DNA of 37,470 nucleotides from the IMG/VR virus record IMGVR_UViG_3300047551_001631, positions 1 to 37,470 of that record; one strand, 5' to 3'. This DNA comes from a virus. Position 1 is the stretch's first letter; each line of letters begins with the position of its first letter. The notes below the pieces were generated by a model that searched no databases, was not told the origin of the DNA, and worked only from the letters and a program-made list of their open reading frames with translations. Made by a program: the position numbers and the translations under genes. Shown piece after piece: positions 1 to 5,580 of this stretch.

Positions 1-206
1 GTGTAACGATGCTCCATCCAATTCCGCGCAGTCTCAACCTGCGCATCACGCAACACAAACTTGATACGCCCACGCTCAGGGTGACGAATGTACCAGTACT
101 CCGAACAGAAGTACTCGAACGCTTCCAACAGTTCGTCGGTCCCGCCATCGGCGGGTCCGCGACACTTACGCCACTCCCTTTCGTTGAGGAGGTCCCCCAA
201 CTCCAT
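1..206 (-). CDS. Terminase large subunit, N-terminal fragment (alternative branch)
   Basis: Reading leftwards from an ATG at 206, this frame gives about 68 residues beginning MELGDLLNEREW and runs off the window edge. It aligns without gaps to the first 69 residues of the TerL at 35284-36882: 40 of 69 positions are identical by my count, sharing EWR.CR, YFC..YW, GRIKF and the RYT just before the ATPase domain. The start directly follows the stop of the holin-like gene, with an AAGGA SD inside that gene. Because the main TerL is complete elsewhere, this is probably a diverged relative's terminase joined here through a shared assembly k-mer (inference). No lysozyme gene lies between it and the holin-like gene, unlike the other copy. 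Confidence 0.85.
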   Translation of the reverse strand, partial: MELGDLLNEREWRKCRGPADGGTDELLEAFEYFCSEYWYIRHPERGRIKFVLRDAQVETARNWMEHRY

Positions 207-410
207 TTAGCGTCCTTTCGGCTTGCTCCTACCAAACGCCTTATCGTTCGGATTAGCCCACCGCAAAACAGGGGGCAACAAAGCAACAACAGCAGCCTTG
301 GCGATATCCTCAGCGTTCCAGTTACCTGCGGCTACAACCGCAGCCACAGCAGCCAACACGCTACGGGCATACGACTGCAAAGCAGCCTGCTGCTTCTTAT
401 TCAGTTTCAT
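207..410 (-). CDS. Small membrane protein, putative holin
   Basis: A 67-residue protein with a basic start (MKLNKKQQ), an alanine/valine-rich hydrophobic segment at about residues 15-30, a second apolar stretch at about 38-50 (AVVALLPPVL) and a basic tail. This size and layout are common for phage proteins annotated as putative holins, which permeabilise the inner membrane for lysis. In the closed genome its neighbour downstream is the lysozyme-like gene, which fits lysis. The ATG overlaps the stop of the preceding 81-aa gene (ATGA), suggesting translational coupling. No specific holin family signature is recognised. Confidence 0.6.
   Translation of the reverse strand: MKLNKKQQAALQSYARSVLAAVAAVVAAGNWNAEDIAKAAVVALLPPVLRWANPNDKAFGRSKPKGR
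232..358. repeat. 127-bp exact direct repeat, left copy
   Basis: Identical base for base to 37344-37470, the last 127 bases of the window. The match starts at CCAAACGCC and is lost immediately to the left (231 is A; the matching base 37343 is G). It lies inside the holin-like gene. A repeat that stops exactly at a contig end and measures 127 bases, a common de Bruijn k-mer, points to an assembly overlap that closes the genome rather than a biological repeat. Confidence 0.9.
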
Positions 411-652
411 TCAACAGCCTCAACCACAGGCGACGCAAACACCGAACCGTCCCACAGGTCTCCGATGCCTGCGTACTTGCCGCGTGACGCACCCTCAACA
501 GGGTTGTTGTTGTATGAGGTTTGTACCCATTCGCCTGCGAGTCCGATGCTGGCGATGAATGCTTTGCCTGCGGCTTCGGTTGGTGCGTCGTCGTTGCTGA
601 TGACGATGACTTCTCGTACGATGCCGTTTTCTACTTTTGCGAAGTGTGCCAT
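407..652 (-). CDS. Hypothetical late structural-type protein
   Basis: An 81-residue protein starting MAHFAKVENGIVREV with a conserved-looking WVQTSYNNNP and a glycine-rich YAGIGDLWDG. Small proteins with an 'HFAKVENGIV ... QTSYN ... YAGIG' pattern are common in phage structural regions, but I know of no assigned function. It lies between the glycine-rich fibre-like genes and the holin-like gene, overlapping the latter by four bases. A minor tail or fibre-associated role is inferred from position only. Confidence 0.7.
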   Translation of the reverse strand: MAHFAKVENGIVREVIVISNDDAPTEAAGKAFIASIGLAGEWVQTSYNNNPVEGASRGKYAGIGDLWDGSVFASPVVEAVE

Positions 653-667
653 TGTGATACCTGCTTT

Positions 668-1549
668 CTATGCGAGCGTGAGACTGCCTGTTGAGTCCCA
701 AGCGTAATAAGTGTATGAGCCATCGGTTCCTGTGGTCGGTGAACCTGTCGTGGTGATAGTAAATCCTGCGGCTGTTGCGTCAGCAGTCAACCAACGGACC
801 ACGACACGACCTGAACCACCAGCGCCGCCAGTACCCATAGTAACTCCGCTACCATTGCCGCCTGCGCCACCACCGCCGCCACCACGATTGGCTGTGGCAG
901 CGGTTCCATTGCCTGCGGTATTGCCACCGTTTCCAGCGTTCGTACCACCACTACCACCAGTTCCACTGTTCCCAGCACCACCACCACCGCCACCACCAGA
1001 ATACGAAATAGTTGAGCCTGTGTAGTTGTTTGTAGATGCCGCACCGCCAGCACCACCTGTTGCGGTTGAACTACCACTACCGTTGCCACCAGCACCGCCA
1101 GCACCGCCACCGCCACCGCCAGCAGACCAGTCAATCTGCCCAGGACCTGGGTCTAAGTAGGTTCCCGTGCCACCGTTGTTGCCTTCTCCAGAAACCCCCA
1201 AACCTGCTGCGCCACCAATGCTGGTAGCAGCGCCACCACCACCAGAGCCACCATTTACTCCTACACTGCCACCACCATTGCCGCCACCGTTAGCCGATTT
1301 GATGAATGACGAAGGACTGCCACTTCTTGCTTTGGCGTCTGAAACACTGCCACCACCCCCAACTTTCACAGTGTATGTGCCTTTTCCAATGATGTTTGTT
1401 CCAGTTACAAATCCACCAGCACCACCGCCGCTAGTACCAGAAGTTCCGCCACCGCCACCAACAACAAGATAATCAACACTTAGCACCTGCTGATTCGGCA
1501 AATACGAAGTCGTTTGCGATGACACATAACCGAGATACGAACGAGTCAT
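668..1549 (-). CDS. Glycine-rich tail fibre-like protein, paralogue B
   Basis: A 293-residue protein. The first 25 residues (MTRSYLGYVSSQTTSYLP) resemble the start of the upstream 284-aa protein; LGYVSSxTT is shared and may be a common anchor. Then comes DYLVVGGGGG followed by long runs of G broken by S, A, T and N, ending in the strand-rich GRVVVRWLT and a C-terminal segment of about 40 residues (TTTGSPTTGTDGSYTYYAW). This matches the phage glycine-rich domain type, a polyglycine-II or beta-sandwich fold found in tail fibre adhesins. A role in host recognition is inferred. It sits 2 bp after the upstream paralogue. Low complexity makes assembly errors possible here. Confidence 0.75.
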   Translation of the reverse strand: MTRSYLGYVSSQTTSYLPNQQVLSVDYLVVGGGGGTSGTSGGGAGGFVTGTNIIGKGTYTVKVGGGGSVSDAKARSGSPSSFIKSANGGGNGGGSVGVNGGSGGGGAATSIGGAAGLGVSGEGNNGGTGTYLDPGPGQIDWSAGGGGGGAGGAGGNGSGSSTATGGAGGAASTNNYTGSTISYSGGGGGGGAGNSGTGGSGGTNAGNGGNTAGNGTAATANRGGGGGGAGGNGSGVTMGTGGAGGSGRVVVRWLTADATAAGFTITTTGSPTTGTDGSYTYYAWDSTGSLTLA

Positions 1550-1551
1550 AA

Positions 1552-2406
1552 CTACACCTTGAACCTTACATACACGATGCCAGAACCACCGTTACCACCT
1601 GAGGCGTTTGTTCCAGCGCCTCCGCCACTACCACTATTTGCTGTTCCAGTGCCACCATCGGCAGATGCGCTTCCAGCACCGCCGCCACCAGTTCCACCTG
1701 CGCCACCAGTTCCGCCTGCGCCGCCGCCACCAGCACCTTTGTAGGTGGTTCCAGCAGACTGACCCAGCCACGAAGAAATGTCTTTACCTGTTCCACCAGC
1801 AGCGCCAACACCTGACCCAGCAGTTGTGCCAGCCCCTCCAGCACCGCCACCGCCGCCACCGCTATTAGAAGATGCTGTTGAGCCTCCACCAGCAAAACCA
1901 GTTGCAGCGGTAAAGGGCTGACCAGCAGCAGCGCCGCGACCACTGCCACCACCAGAACCACCCATCAGTCCTACGGCATTACCACCACCACCTCCACCAC
2001 CAGCGGTAATAGAGCCAACGGATGTTCCGATTGAAACTCCCGCCCCGATACGCCCAGGAGACTCACTTTGACCTGCACCACCAGCACCAATAACAACACT
2101 TTGATTAGCGGAAACATAAATCGTAGTCTCTAAATACTGACCGCCTCCACCTCCGCCACCAGACATATTCACATTGTTGTTGTAGCCACCACCACCTCCG
2201 CCACCGACCAGCAAGACATCAAACAGCCCAGCAGAAGAAACAGTCAGCGTAGATGAACTAGTGAAAGTCAGCAGCGTGTAGTTCTGACCATCAACCGTGA
2301 TACTTGACGACGAGCCGCCCGTTGCAACACCGTATGCACCCTGAATGGGAATGTTCTGCGTCGTCAGCGACGACACATACCCAAGTTGCCGACGAGCCGT
2401 AGCCAT
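1552..2406 (-). CDS. Glycine-rich tail fibre-like protein, paralogue A
   Basis: A 284-residue protein. It starts MATARRQLGYVSSLTT, followed by a short strand-rich region (about residues 30-65: YTLLTFTSSSTLTV, then FDVLLVGGGGGG) and about 200 residues of glycine-rich sequence, and ends GGSGIVYVRFKV. The LLVGGGGGG entry and VYVRF exit are typical of glycine-rich adhesin domains. It shares its N-terminal motif with the downstream 293-aa gene, so the two are probably a tandem duplication that diverged. Likely a fibre or adhesin component; the pair may give alternative or combined receptor binding (inference). Confidence 0.75.
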   Translation of the reverse strand: MATARRQLGYVSSLTTQNIPIQGAYGVATGGSSSSITVDGQNYTLLTFTSSSTLTVSSAGLFDVLLVGGGGGGGYNNNVNMSGGGGGGGQYLETTIYVSANQSVVIGAGGAGQSESPGRIGAGVSIGTSVGSITAGGGGGGGNAVGLMGGSGGGSGRGAAAGQPFTAATGFAGGGSTASSNSGGGGGGAGGAGTTAGSGVGAAGGTGKDISSWLGQSAGTTYKGAGGGGAGGTGGAGGTGGGGAGSASADGGTGTANSGSGGGAGTNASGGNGGSGIVYVRFKV

Positions 2407-2409
2407 CAG

Positions 2410-2772
2410 TTAGACCGTAATTCGGTTGACGAACCCGTGAATCGTAATCACATTCGCCGTCGCAGCAAACGCACGAACAACCAACGCAGTCGCATTCCCC
2501 TTGATAAGCAGACCCGGCGCCACCGTCACCAAACCAGCCTCAGGCTGAACCGTCAACTCAATCAAGTCATCAGGCGAAGCAGTGCCACCCCACTCAATCG
2601 TCAACTTCACAGCCGACGATGAAGTATTGACCGCGTACAGCCACACCTCATCCAAAGTTGTGGCAGTCGTGCTACCCGTGTGAATCGTCGTGCCCGCAGT
2701 CGCGGTCGCAGCCACTTTGATGGCTTTGCCATCGGTTGAGCCGCTCAAAATCGCTTTGCTGAAAGTTGCCAT
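2410..2772 (-). CDS. Beta-rich structural protein (hypothetical)
   Basis: A 120-residue protein, threonine/alanine/valine-rich, with alternating strand pattern and almost no charged helix. It contains LDEVWLYAVNTSSSAVKLTIEWGG and a C-terminal VITIHGFVNRITV. Small all-beta proteins of this type are common next to tail fibre genes. The ATG has an SD in CTAGGAG, 5 bases upstream. It precedes the glycine-rich genes in the late unit. The function is not recognised; a fibre connector or minor virion protein is a guess from context. Confidence 0.7.
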   Translation of the reverse strand: MATFSKAILSGSTDGKAIKVAATATAGTTIHTGSTTATTLDEVWLYAVNTSSSAVKLTIEWGGTASPDDLIELTVQPEAGLVTVAPGLLIKGNATALVVRAFAATANVITIHGFVNRITV

Positions 2773-2797
2773 ATCTACTCCTAGCGGGATTTGTTCC

Positions 2798-3025
2798 CTA
2801 GTTAAATACTGCCCCAGCCAAAACTGCTTGGTCTGAGTCTACGGGGCTGCCAGCCTCATCTAAAGCAGTTGCAAACGAACCGCTATCCAAAACAAAAGTT
2901 ACAACATCACTTAAAGAAATCTTTTTCGTTGTGGTCGCACTAGTGTCCACAACAGCAAGCACATCTGCCGCATCCGCTTGCGCGGCGGTTAACGCGGTCA
3001 ATTGAGAAATCTTTAGGTCAGACAT
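2798..3025 (-). CDS. Short fibre or tail attachment-type protein
   Basis: A 75-residue protein starting MSDLKISQLTALTAAQAD and containing ADVLAVVDTSATTTKKISLSDV. The 'KISQL-T ... D-LAVVD-S ... KKISL-D' pattern recurs at the N-termini of phage tail fibre and virion-associated proteins, where it probably forms a small trimeric or virion-binding unit. The end (FATALDEAGSPVDSDQ) is low complexity. The ATG overlaps the end of the upstream gene. The TAG stop forms part of a CTAGGGAAC word that also occurs after the portal gene. Confidence 0.65.
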   Translation of the reverse strand: MSDLKISQLTALTAAQADAADVLAVVDTSATTTKKISLSDVVTFVLDSGSFATALDEAGSPVDSDQAVLAGAVFN

Positions 3026-3299
3026 TTCCAGCCTCCAACAGCATAAAAGAGCCGTCCTCTAATAGAATATCGTTCCCCGTTTCCAACTCAAGGTTGGAAA
3101 CGACATAATCGGGGTCCGTCCAATATGCGAATGCGGCATCCGACCAAGTTGTAGCCGACGGCACCACAGCCGCATAATACTCATACGACCCCAACCGTGG
3201 AGACAAGTTCTCTGCGTGCAGCAAATCACCCAGCGTGGGTGCCACAGTCGGATGCAACGCCTTAAGGGCGGTAAACATCGCGTCGTTAATGGTCGTCAT
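3018..3299 (-). CDS. Hypothetical late protein
   Basis: A 93-residue protein starting MTTINDAMFTALKALHP. The ATG at 3299 is preceded by a GTAGGA SD, which is why I prefer it to a longer in-frame extension that would overlap TerS. A tryptophan/tyrosine-rich middle (SYEYYAAVV, YWTDPDYV) is followed by an acidic C-terminal repeat-like segment, ETGNDILLEDGSFMLLEAG; an LLLEDG-type repeat is common in phage tail-associated proteins. Function unknown. Confidence 0.65.
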   Translation of the reverse strand: MTTINDAMFTALKALHPTVAPTLGDLLHAENLSPRLGSYEYYAAVVPSATTWSDAAFAYWTDPDYVVSNLELETGNDILLEDGSFMLLEAGNV

Positions 3300-3306
3300 A
3301 GTCCTA

Positions 3307-3744
3307 CTATTGTGCGTCCAGTTCCTTACGGCGTTCCTCGCGCAGAACACGGGCTTCGCTGGCAATCAAAGCATCCAACTCGGCATCCGATAACTCGGAC
3401 ACAGTTTGGGTATGCTGGACATTAATTTGAGTGGGCGCCAACCTGTTAGTTGCCTGAAGATACAACTGTGCCGCCTTATTGTCACCGTTTAACCCAGCCT
3501 CATACAACGAATCCAACAGTCGCTGAGTTCTTTCGGGAGAACCCTGTAGTTCCGCAACCCGCTTTTCCCACTCCGCCCTGAAGGCAGGTTTCTTATCCCA
3601 CCTGCGGAGCGTAGAAGAATCTAGTCCGTTTTGGTCTGCGAATTCTTGTTTGGTGGGTGGGATTCGGAATGGTGGCGGAGTCATTAGCCAGTTTAAGTAT
3701 TTTTCTTGGCGTGTGTCCAGCGTGTGGTCGTCTGTCATCGCCAT
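3307..3744 (-). CDS. terS: Terminase small subunit-like protein (TerS)
   Basis: A 145-residue protein. An N-terminal helix-turn-helix region covers about residues 15-60: a TPPPFRIPPTKQEFADQNG segment, then STLRRWDKKPAFRAEWEKR, the layout of small terminase DNA-binding domains. A helical region (SPERTQRLLDSLYEAGLNGDNKAAQLYLQATNRLAP) follows, then an acidic/basic C-terminal helix. TerS binds the packaging site and loads TerL. It is the first gene of the late unit, yet TerL lies about 4 kb further on, beyond the fibre and lysis genes in the closed genome. The ATG at 3744 has only a weak SD; an ATG at 3738 is an alternative. Confidence 0.75.
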   Translation of the reverse strand: MAMTDDHTLDTRQEKYLNWLMTPPPFRIPPTKQEFADQNGLDSSTLRRWDKKPAFRAEWEKRVAELQGSPERTQRLLDSLYEAGLNGDNKAAQLYLQATNRLAPTQINVQHTQTVSELSDAELDALIASEARVLREERRKELDAQ

Positions 3745-3875
3745 TATTGTAATTGTTCCCGTGAATCAACTAGGGAACAGGGGAGGGGGATAATAGGGGG
3801 AGGGGTTAAGGGAAAGTCTGGGTACCGCCGAGGCGGTAGCCGTAGGCGGAGACAAGAACGGTCAATGGGGTTAAG
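3745..3875. promoter_or_regulatory. Divergent control region with G-quadruplex motif
   Basis: This gap separates the leftward late unit from the rightward early unit, so promoters for both are expected here. Visible on the plus strand: an inverted repeat GTTCCC/GGGAAC (3755-3760 and 3773-3778, 12-base spacer); four G-runs at 3780-3805 arranged G4-A-G5-ATAATA-G5-A-G4; and a 7-bp hairpin at 3823-3838 (TACCGCC/GGCGGTA). TATTAT on the minus strand (3795-3790) is a possible -10 box for the late unit but lacks a convincing -35. Confidence 0.5.
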
Positions 3876-4004
3876 GTGATTACTGGTTTGTTGAAGATTC
3901 TTGTGGGTTTGTTTTTGGGGTCTGTTGCCGCACTAGTACTTTTAGTTCTAGCGTTTTGGGTTTTGTACACCCAATACCGTAAAATAGAGTCGTTGGATGA
4001 CTAA
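3876..4004 (+). CDS. Small single-span membrane protein (hypothetical)
   Basis: An open frame of about 42 codons from a GTG at 3876 (TTG at 3888 or 3891 are alternatives, with AAGGTG as SD). It encodes a single strongly hydrophobic segment (KILVGLFLGSVAALVLLV) followed by FWVLYTQYRKIESLDD, a basic-then-acidic tail. Its end overlaps the ATG of the next gene. It fills the gap before 3997 with good hydrophobic character, but with no ATG the start is uncertain. Function unknown. Confidence 0.45.
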   Translation: MITGLLKILVGLFLGSVAALVLLVLAFWVLYTQYRKIESLDD

Positions 4005-4275
4005 GGTCACTGTTGGTTTGCGTAATTGGGATTTAGTGTTGGTGGAGTGGCAAGATGCTTTTGATGCTACTGCTGGGTGGCACGACATAGATTCCTACAA
4101 GGAATCGGAGTGTATTATTCGCAGTGTGGGGTATTGGTGGAATACGCCGAATCCAAGCGGCTATTTGGTGTTGGCGGCGACACGCGGACAAGGCATAGTC
4201 TCACAGGTCACTCATATCCCGATGGGTATGATAAAATCTGTGACGAAACTACAAGCAAGGAGTAAACCTAAATGA
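3997..4275 (+). CDS. Hypothetical early protein
   Basis: A 92-residue protein beginning MTKVTVGLRNWDLVLVEW. It contains WHDIDSYKESECIIRSVGYWW and GYLVLAATRG, then QVTHIPMGMIKSVTKL. Phage proteins with the pattern 'VEW-D ... CxxRSVGxL ... L-L... IP...I..L' are common, but I know of no function. It is the first ATG-started gene of the early arm, and its end overlaps the next start by four bases. Confidence 0.7.
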   Translation: MTKVTVGLRNWDLVLVEWQDAFDATAGWHDIDSYKESECIIRSVGYWWNTPNPSGYLVLAATRGQGIVSQVTHIPMGMIKSVTKLQARSKPK

Positions 4276-4430
4276 AGAAACCAGCCAAAGTGCGTAAAGT
4301 AATGGGTGAGTACAAGCGTGGAACCTTAAAAAGTTCTTCTGGTCGCAAAGTGAAGTCTCGTAAGCAGGCTGTTGCTATTGCGATGAGTGAAGCGGGCATT
4401 GCCCGCAAGCGTCGTAAGCGGAGCCGATAA
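4272..4430 (+). CDS. Small basic protein, DUF6496-like
   Basis: A 52-residue lysine/arginine-rich protein starting MKKPAKVRKVMGEYKRGTL and containing LKSSSGRKVKSRKQAVAIAM followed by SEAGIARKRRKRSR. The 'VMGEYKRG-LKSSSG-KV-SRKQA-AIA-SEAG' pattern is the small DUF6496-type family seen in phages and bacteria; the role is unknown, and the charge suggests nucleic-acid binding. It overlaps its neighbours at both ends (TAATG at 4428-4432), forming a tightly coupled trio of basic proteins. Confidence 0.75.
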   Translation: MKKPAKVRKVMGEYKRGTLKSSSGRKVKSRKQAVAIAMSEAGIARKRRKRSR

Positions 4431-4828
4431 TGGTTTACACTAAACCCTCTTTAAGGGAGTCTATTAAGCGTCGTGTAATGGCAGGTACGCGAGGCGGTAA
4501 AGCGGGACAATGGTCCGCCCGTAAAGCGCAACTAGTCGCCTTAGAGTACAAAAAGGCTGGTGGAGGGTACAGTGGGGGTCGCACAAAGAAACAAAAGTCC
4601 TTAAAGAAGTGGACTAAAGAAAAGTGGACGACATCAGATAAAAAACCTGCTATTAGAAGCACTGGCACGACACGATATTTACCTAAGGCGGCTTGGAACA
4701 AGTTATCGCCGTCGCAAAAACAGGCTACAAATCGCAAGAAACTACAAGCATCACGAAAAGGTAAGCAGTTTGTTGCGAACACTAAAGCAGCAAAAACAGC
4801 GGGACGCCAAGTCCGTAGGAGCAAATAA
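4430..4828 (+). CDS. Basic protein, DUF5872-like
   Basis: A 132-residue protein starting MVYTKPSLRESIKRRVMAG with TRGGKAGQWSARKAQLVALE and YKKAGGGYSGG, then KKSLKKWTKEKW-type repeats. The YTKPSLRE..KRR-MAGT-GGK-GQWSARK signature is that of DUF5872, a family found in phages and large viruses. A second motif, RYLPKAAWNKLSPSQKQATN, resembles a short basic motif often found with it. No enzymatic residues are evident. Nucleic-acid or nucleoid association is inferred from the charge only. Confidence 0.75.
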   Translation: MVYTKPSLRESIKRRVMAGTRGGKAGQWSARKAQLVALEYKKAGGGYSGGRTKKQKSLKKWTKEKWTTSDKKPAIRSTGTTRYLPKAAWNKLSPSQKQATNRKKLQASRKGKQFVANTKAAKTAGRQVRRSK

Positions 4829-5139
4829 TGAACAAGCGTGACCCACGCCTAGCAAGAGCAGGTGTATCAGGCTACAACAAGCCGAAGCGTACACCGTCAC
4901 ATCCGACAAAGTCGCATATCGTCGTTGCCCGTAGCGGTGGACAAGTTAAAACGATTCGGTTCGGACAGCAAGGTGTCCGAACCAACCAGACAGCGGGGCA
5001 AAGACAAGCATTCAAGTCGCGGCATCACAAAAACATCGCCCGAGGACCACTATCGGCAGCATACTGGGCAGACAAAGTAAAATGGTCGCCGTCAAAGACG
5101 GCGCAACCCCGCAACAAGAAATGGGTCAAAGGCTCATAA
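4828..5139 (+). CDS. Basic protein, DUF6321-like
   Basis: A 103-residue protein starting MNKRDPRLARAGVSGYNKPK, then RTPSHPTKSHIVVARSGGQV and KTIRFGQQG. Near the end FKSRHHKNIARG is followed by SAAYWADKVKW. This series matches the small viral and phage DUF6321-type family as I remember it. It is the last of the basic trio and ends before a 1.1-kb gene-free region. Overlap with the upstream gene (TAATG) suggests coupling. Function unknown. Confidence 0.7.
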   Translation: MNKRDPRLARAGVSGYNKPKRTPSHPTKSHIVVARSGGQVKTIRFGQQGVRTNQTAGQRQAFKSRHHKNIARGPLSAAYWADKVKWSPSKTAQPRNKKWVKGS

Positions 5140-5261
5140 AAAATGTGACGCCCGTCACACCAGATTCAGAAATTTCACAATCTGGCTATGGAGCCTCATA
5201 ACAAAACAGTCACGCACGGGCGTGCCCCCCTATGCCCCCACCCCTATGCGGCTGGCAGGTG

Positions 5262-5317
5262 CCGATTATGGGTGTACCGATTGTGCCCCAATCAGCCCAT
5301 AATCAGGGCATAATCGG
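5262..5317. repeat. Iteron-like repeats, consensus CYGATTATGSS
   Basis: Copies on the plus strand are CCGATTATGGG (5262-5272) and CCGATTGTGCC (5277-5287). On the minus strand they are CTGATTATGGG (5306-5296) and CCGATTATGCC (5317-5307), plus a weaker CTGATTGGGG (5295-5286). The cluster is thus a nested inverted repeat of about 11-bp units at 9-15 bp spacing. It could be an origin iteron set or an operator array for a dimeric protein. Confidence 0.55.
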
Positions 5318-5507
5318 AACAATAGTCCTACCACCAAACACCTGTTCGCTTGACAGCCGTGCTATCACACGCGCCGCGCCCACGCTGTGCGCACCGTGCG
5401 AGGCGACGACGACGCAACGAACGCTTGTTCGCCTGTTCGGCAGACTGATGCGTGTGTAAAGTACTGTGGGCGCATTATGTGTGTGTGGTACTGTGTGTGC
5501 GTGTACG

Positions 5508-5547
5508 GATTCCCGTAGGGAATCTCAAAATATTTTTTTTATTTTTT
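5508..5547 (+). terminator. Possible intrinsic terminator
   Basis: A 7-bp stem (GATTCCC, 5508-5514, with GGGAATC, 5518-5524) with a GTA loop is followed by TCAAAATA and then a T-rich run to 5547. The T run starts about 8 bases after the stem, later than in a textbook terminator. It could end transcription from the basic-protein trio; equally the AT tract could serve DNA unwinding. Confidence 0.4.
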
Positions 5548-5574
5548 GTCAAGGCAATTCCTGTGCATTATGCG
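5546..5574 (+). promoter_or_regulatory. Sigma70-like promoter
   Basis: TTGTCA (5546-5551) and TATGCG (5569-5574) are separated by 17 bases, close to the consensus -35/-10 layout. Transcription would start near 5581 and run through the structured region into the ATPase gene at 6252. The -10 match is imperfect. Confidence 0.4.
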
Positions 5575-5580
5575 TAGGAT

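Larger units (their letters stand above)
5140..5580. other. Gene-free region, candidate replication origin
   Basis: No credible gene is seen. From left to right it holds: a short hairpin (GTGAC/GTCAC, about 5144-5157); a 7-bp inverted repeat (5160-5166 and 5179-5185); iteron-like repeats (5262-5317); a GC-rich stretch (about 5340-5450); a GT-rich stretch with GTACTGTG twice (5461 and 5488); a hairpin (5508-5524); and an AT-rich run (5524-5547) followed by a promoter-like sequence. Iterons next to an AT-rich tract are the layout of many replication origins, but no initiator gene is adjacent. Confidence 0.45.

Noticed and set aside
700-2200. Repetitive CCACCACC-type sequence resembling a repeat array
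   Set aside because: This is the codon-level low complexity of the glycine-rich proteins read from the other strand, with no regular repeat-spacer pattern; not a CRISPR.
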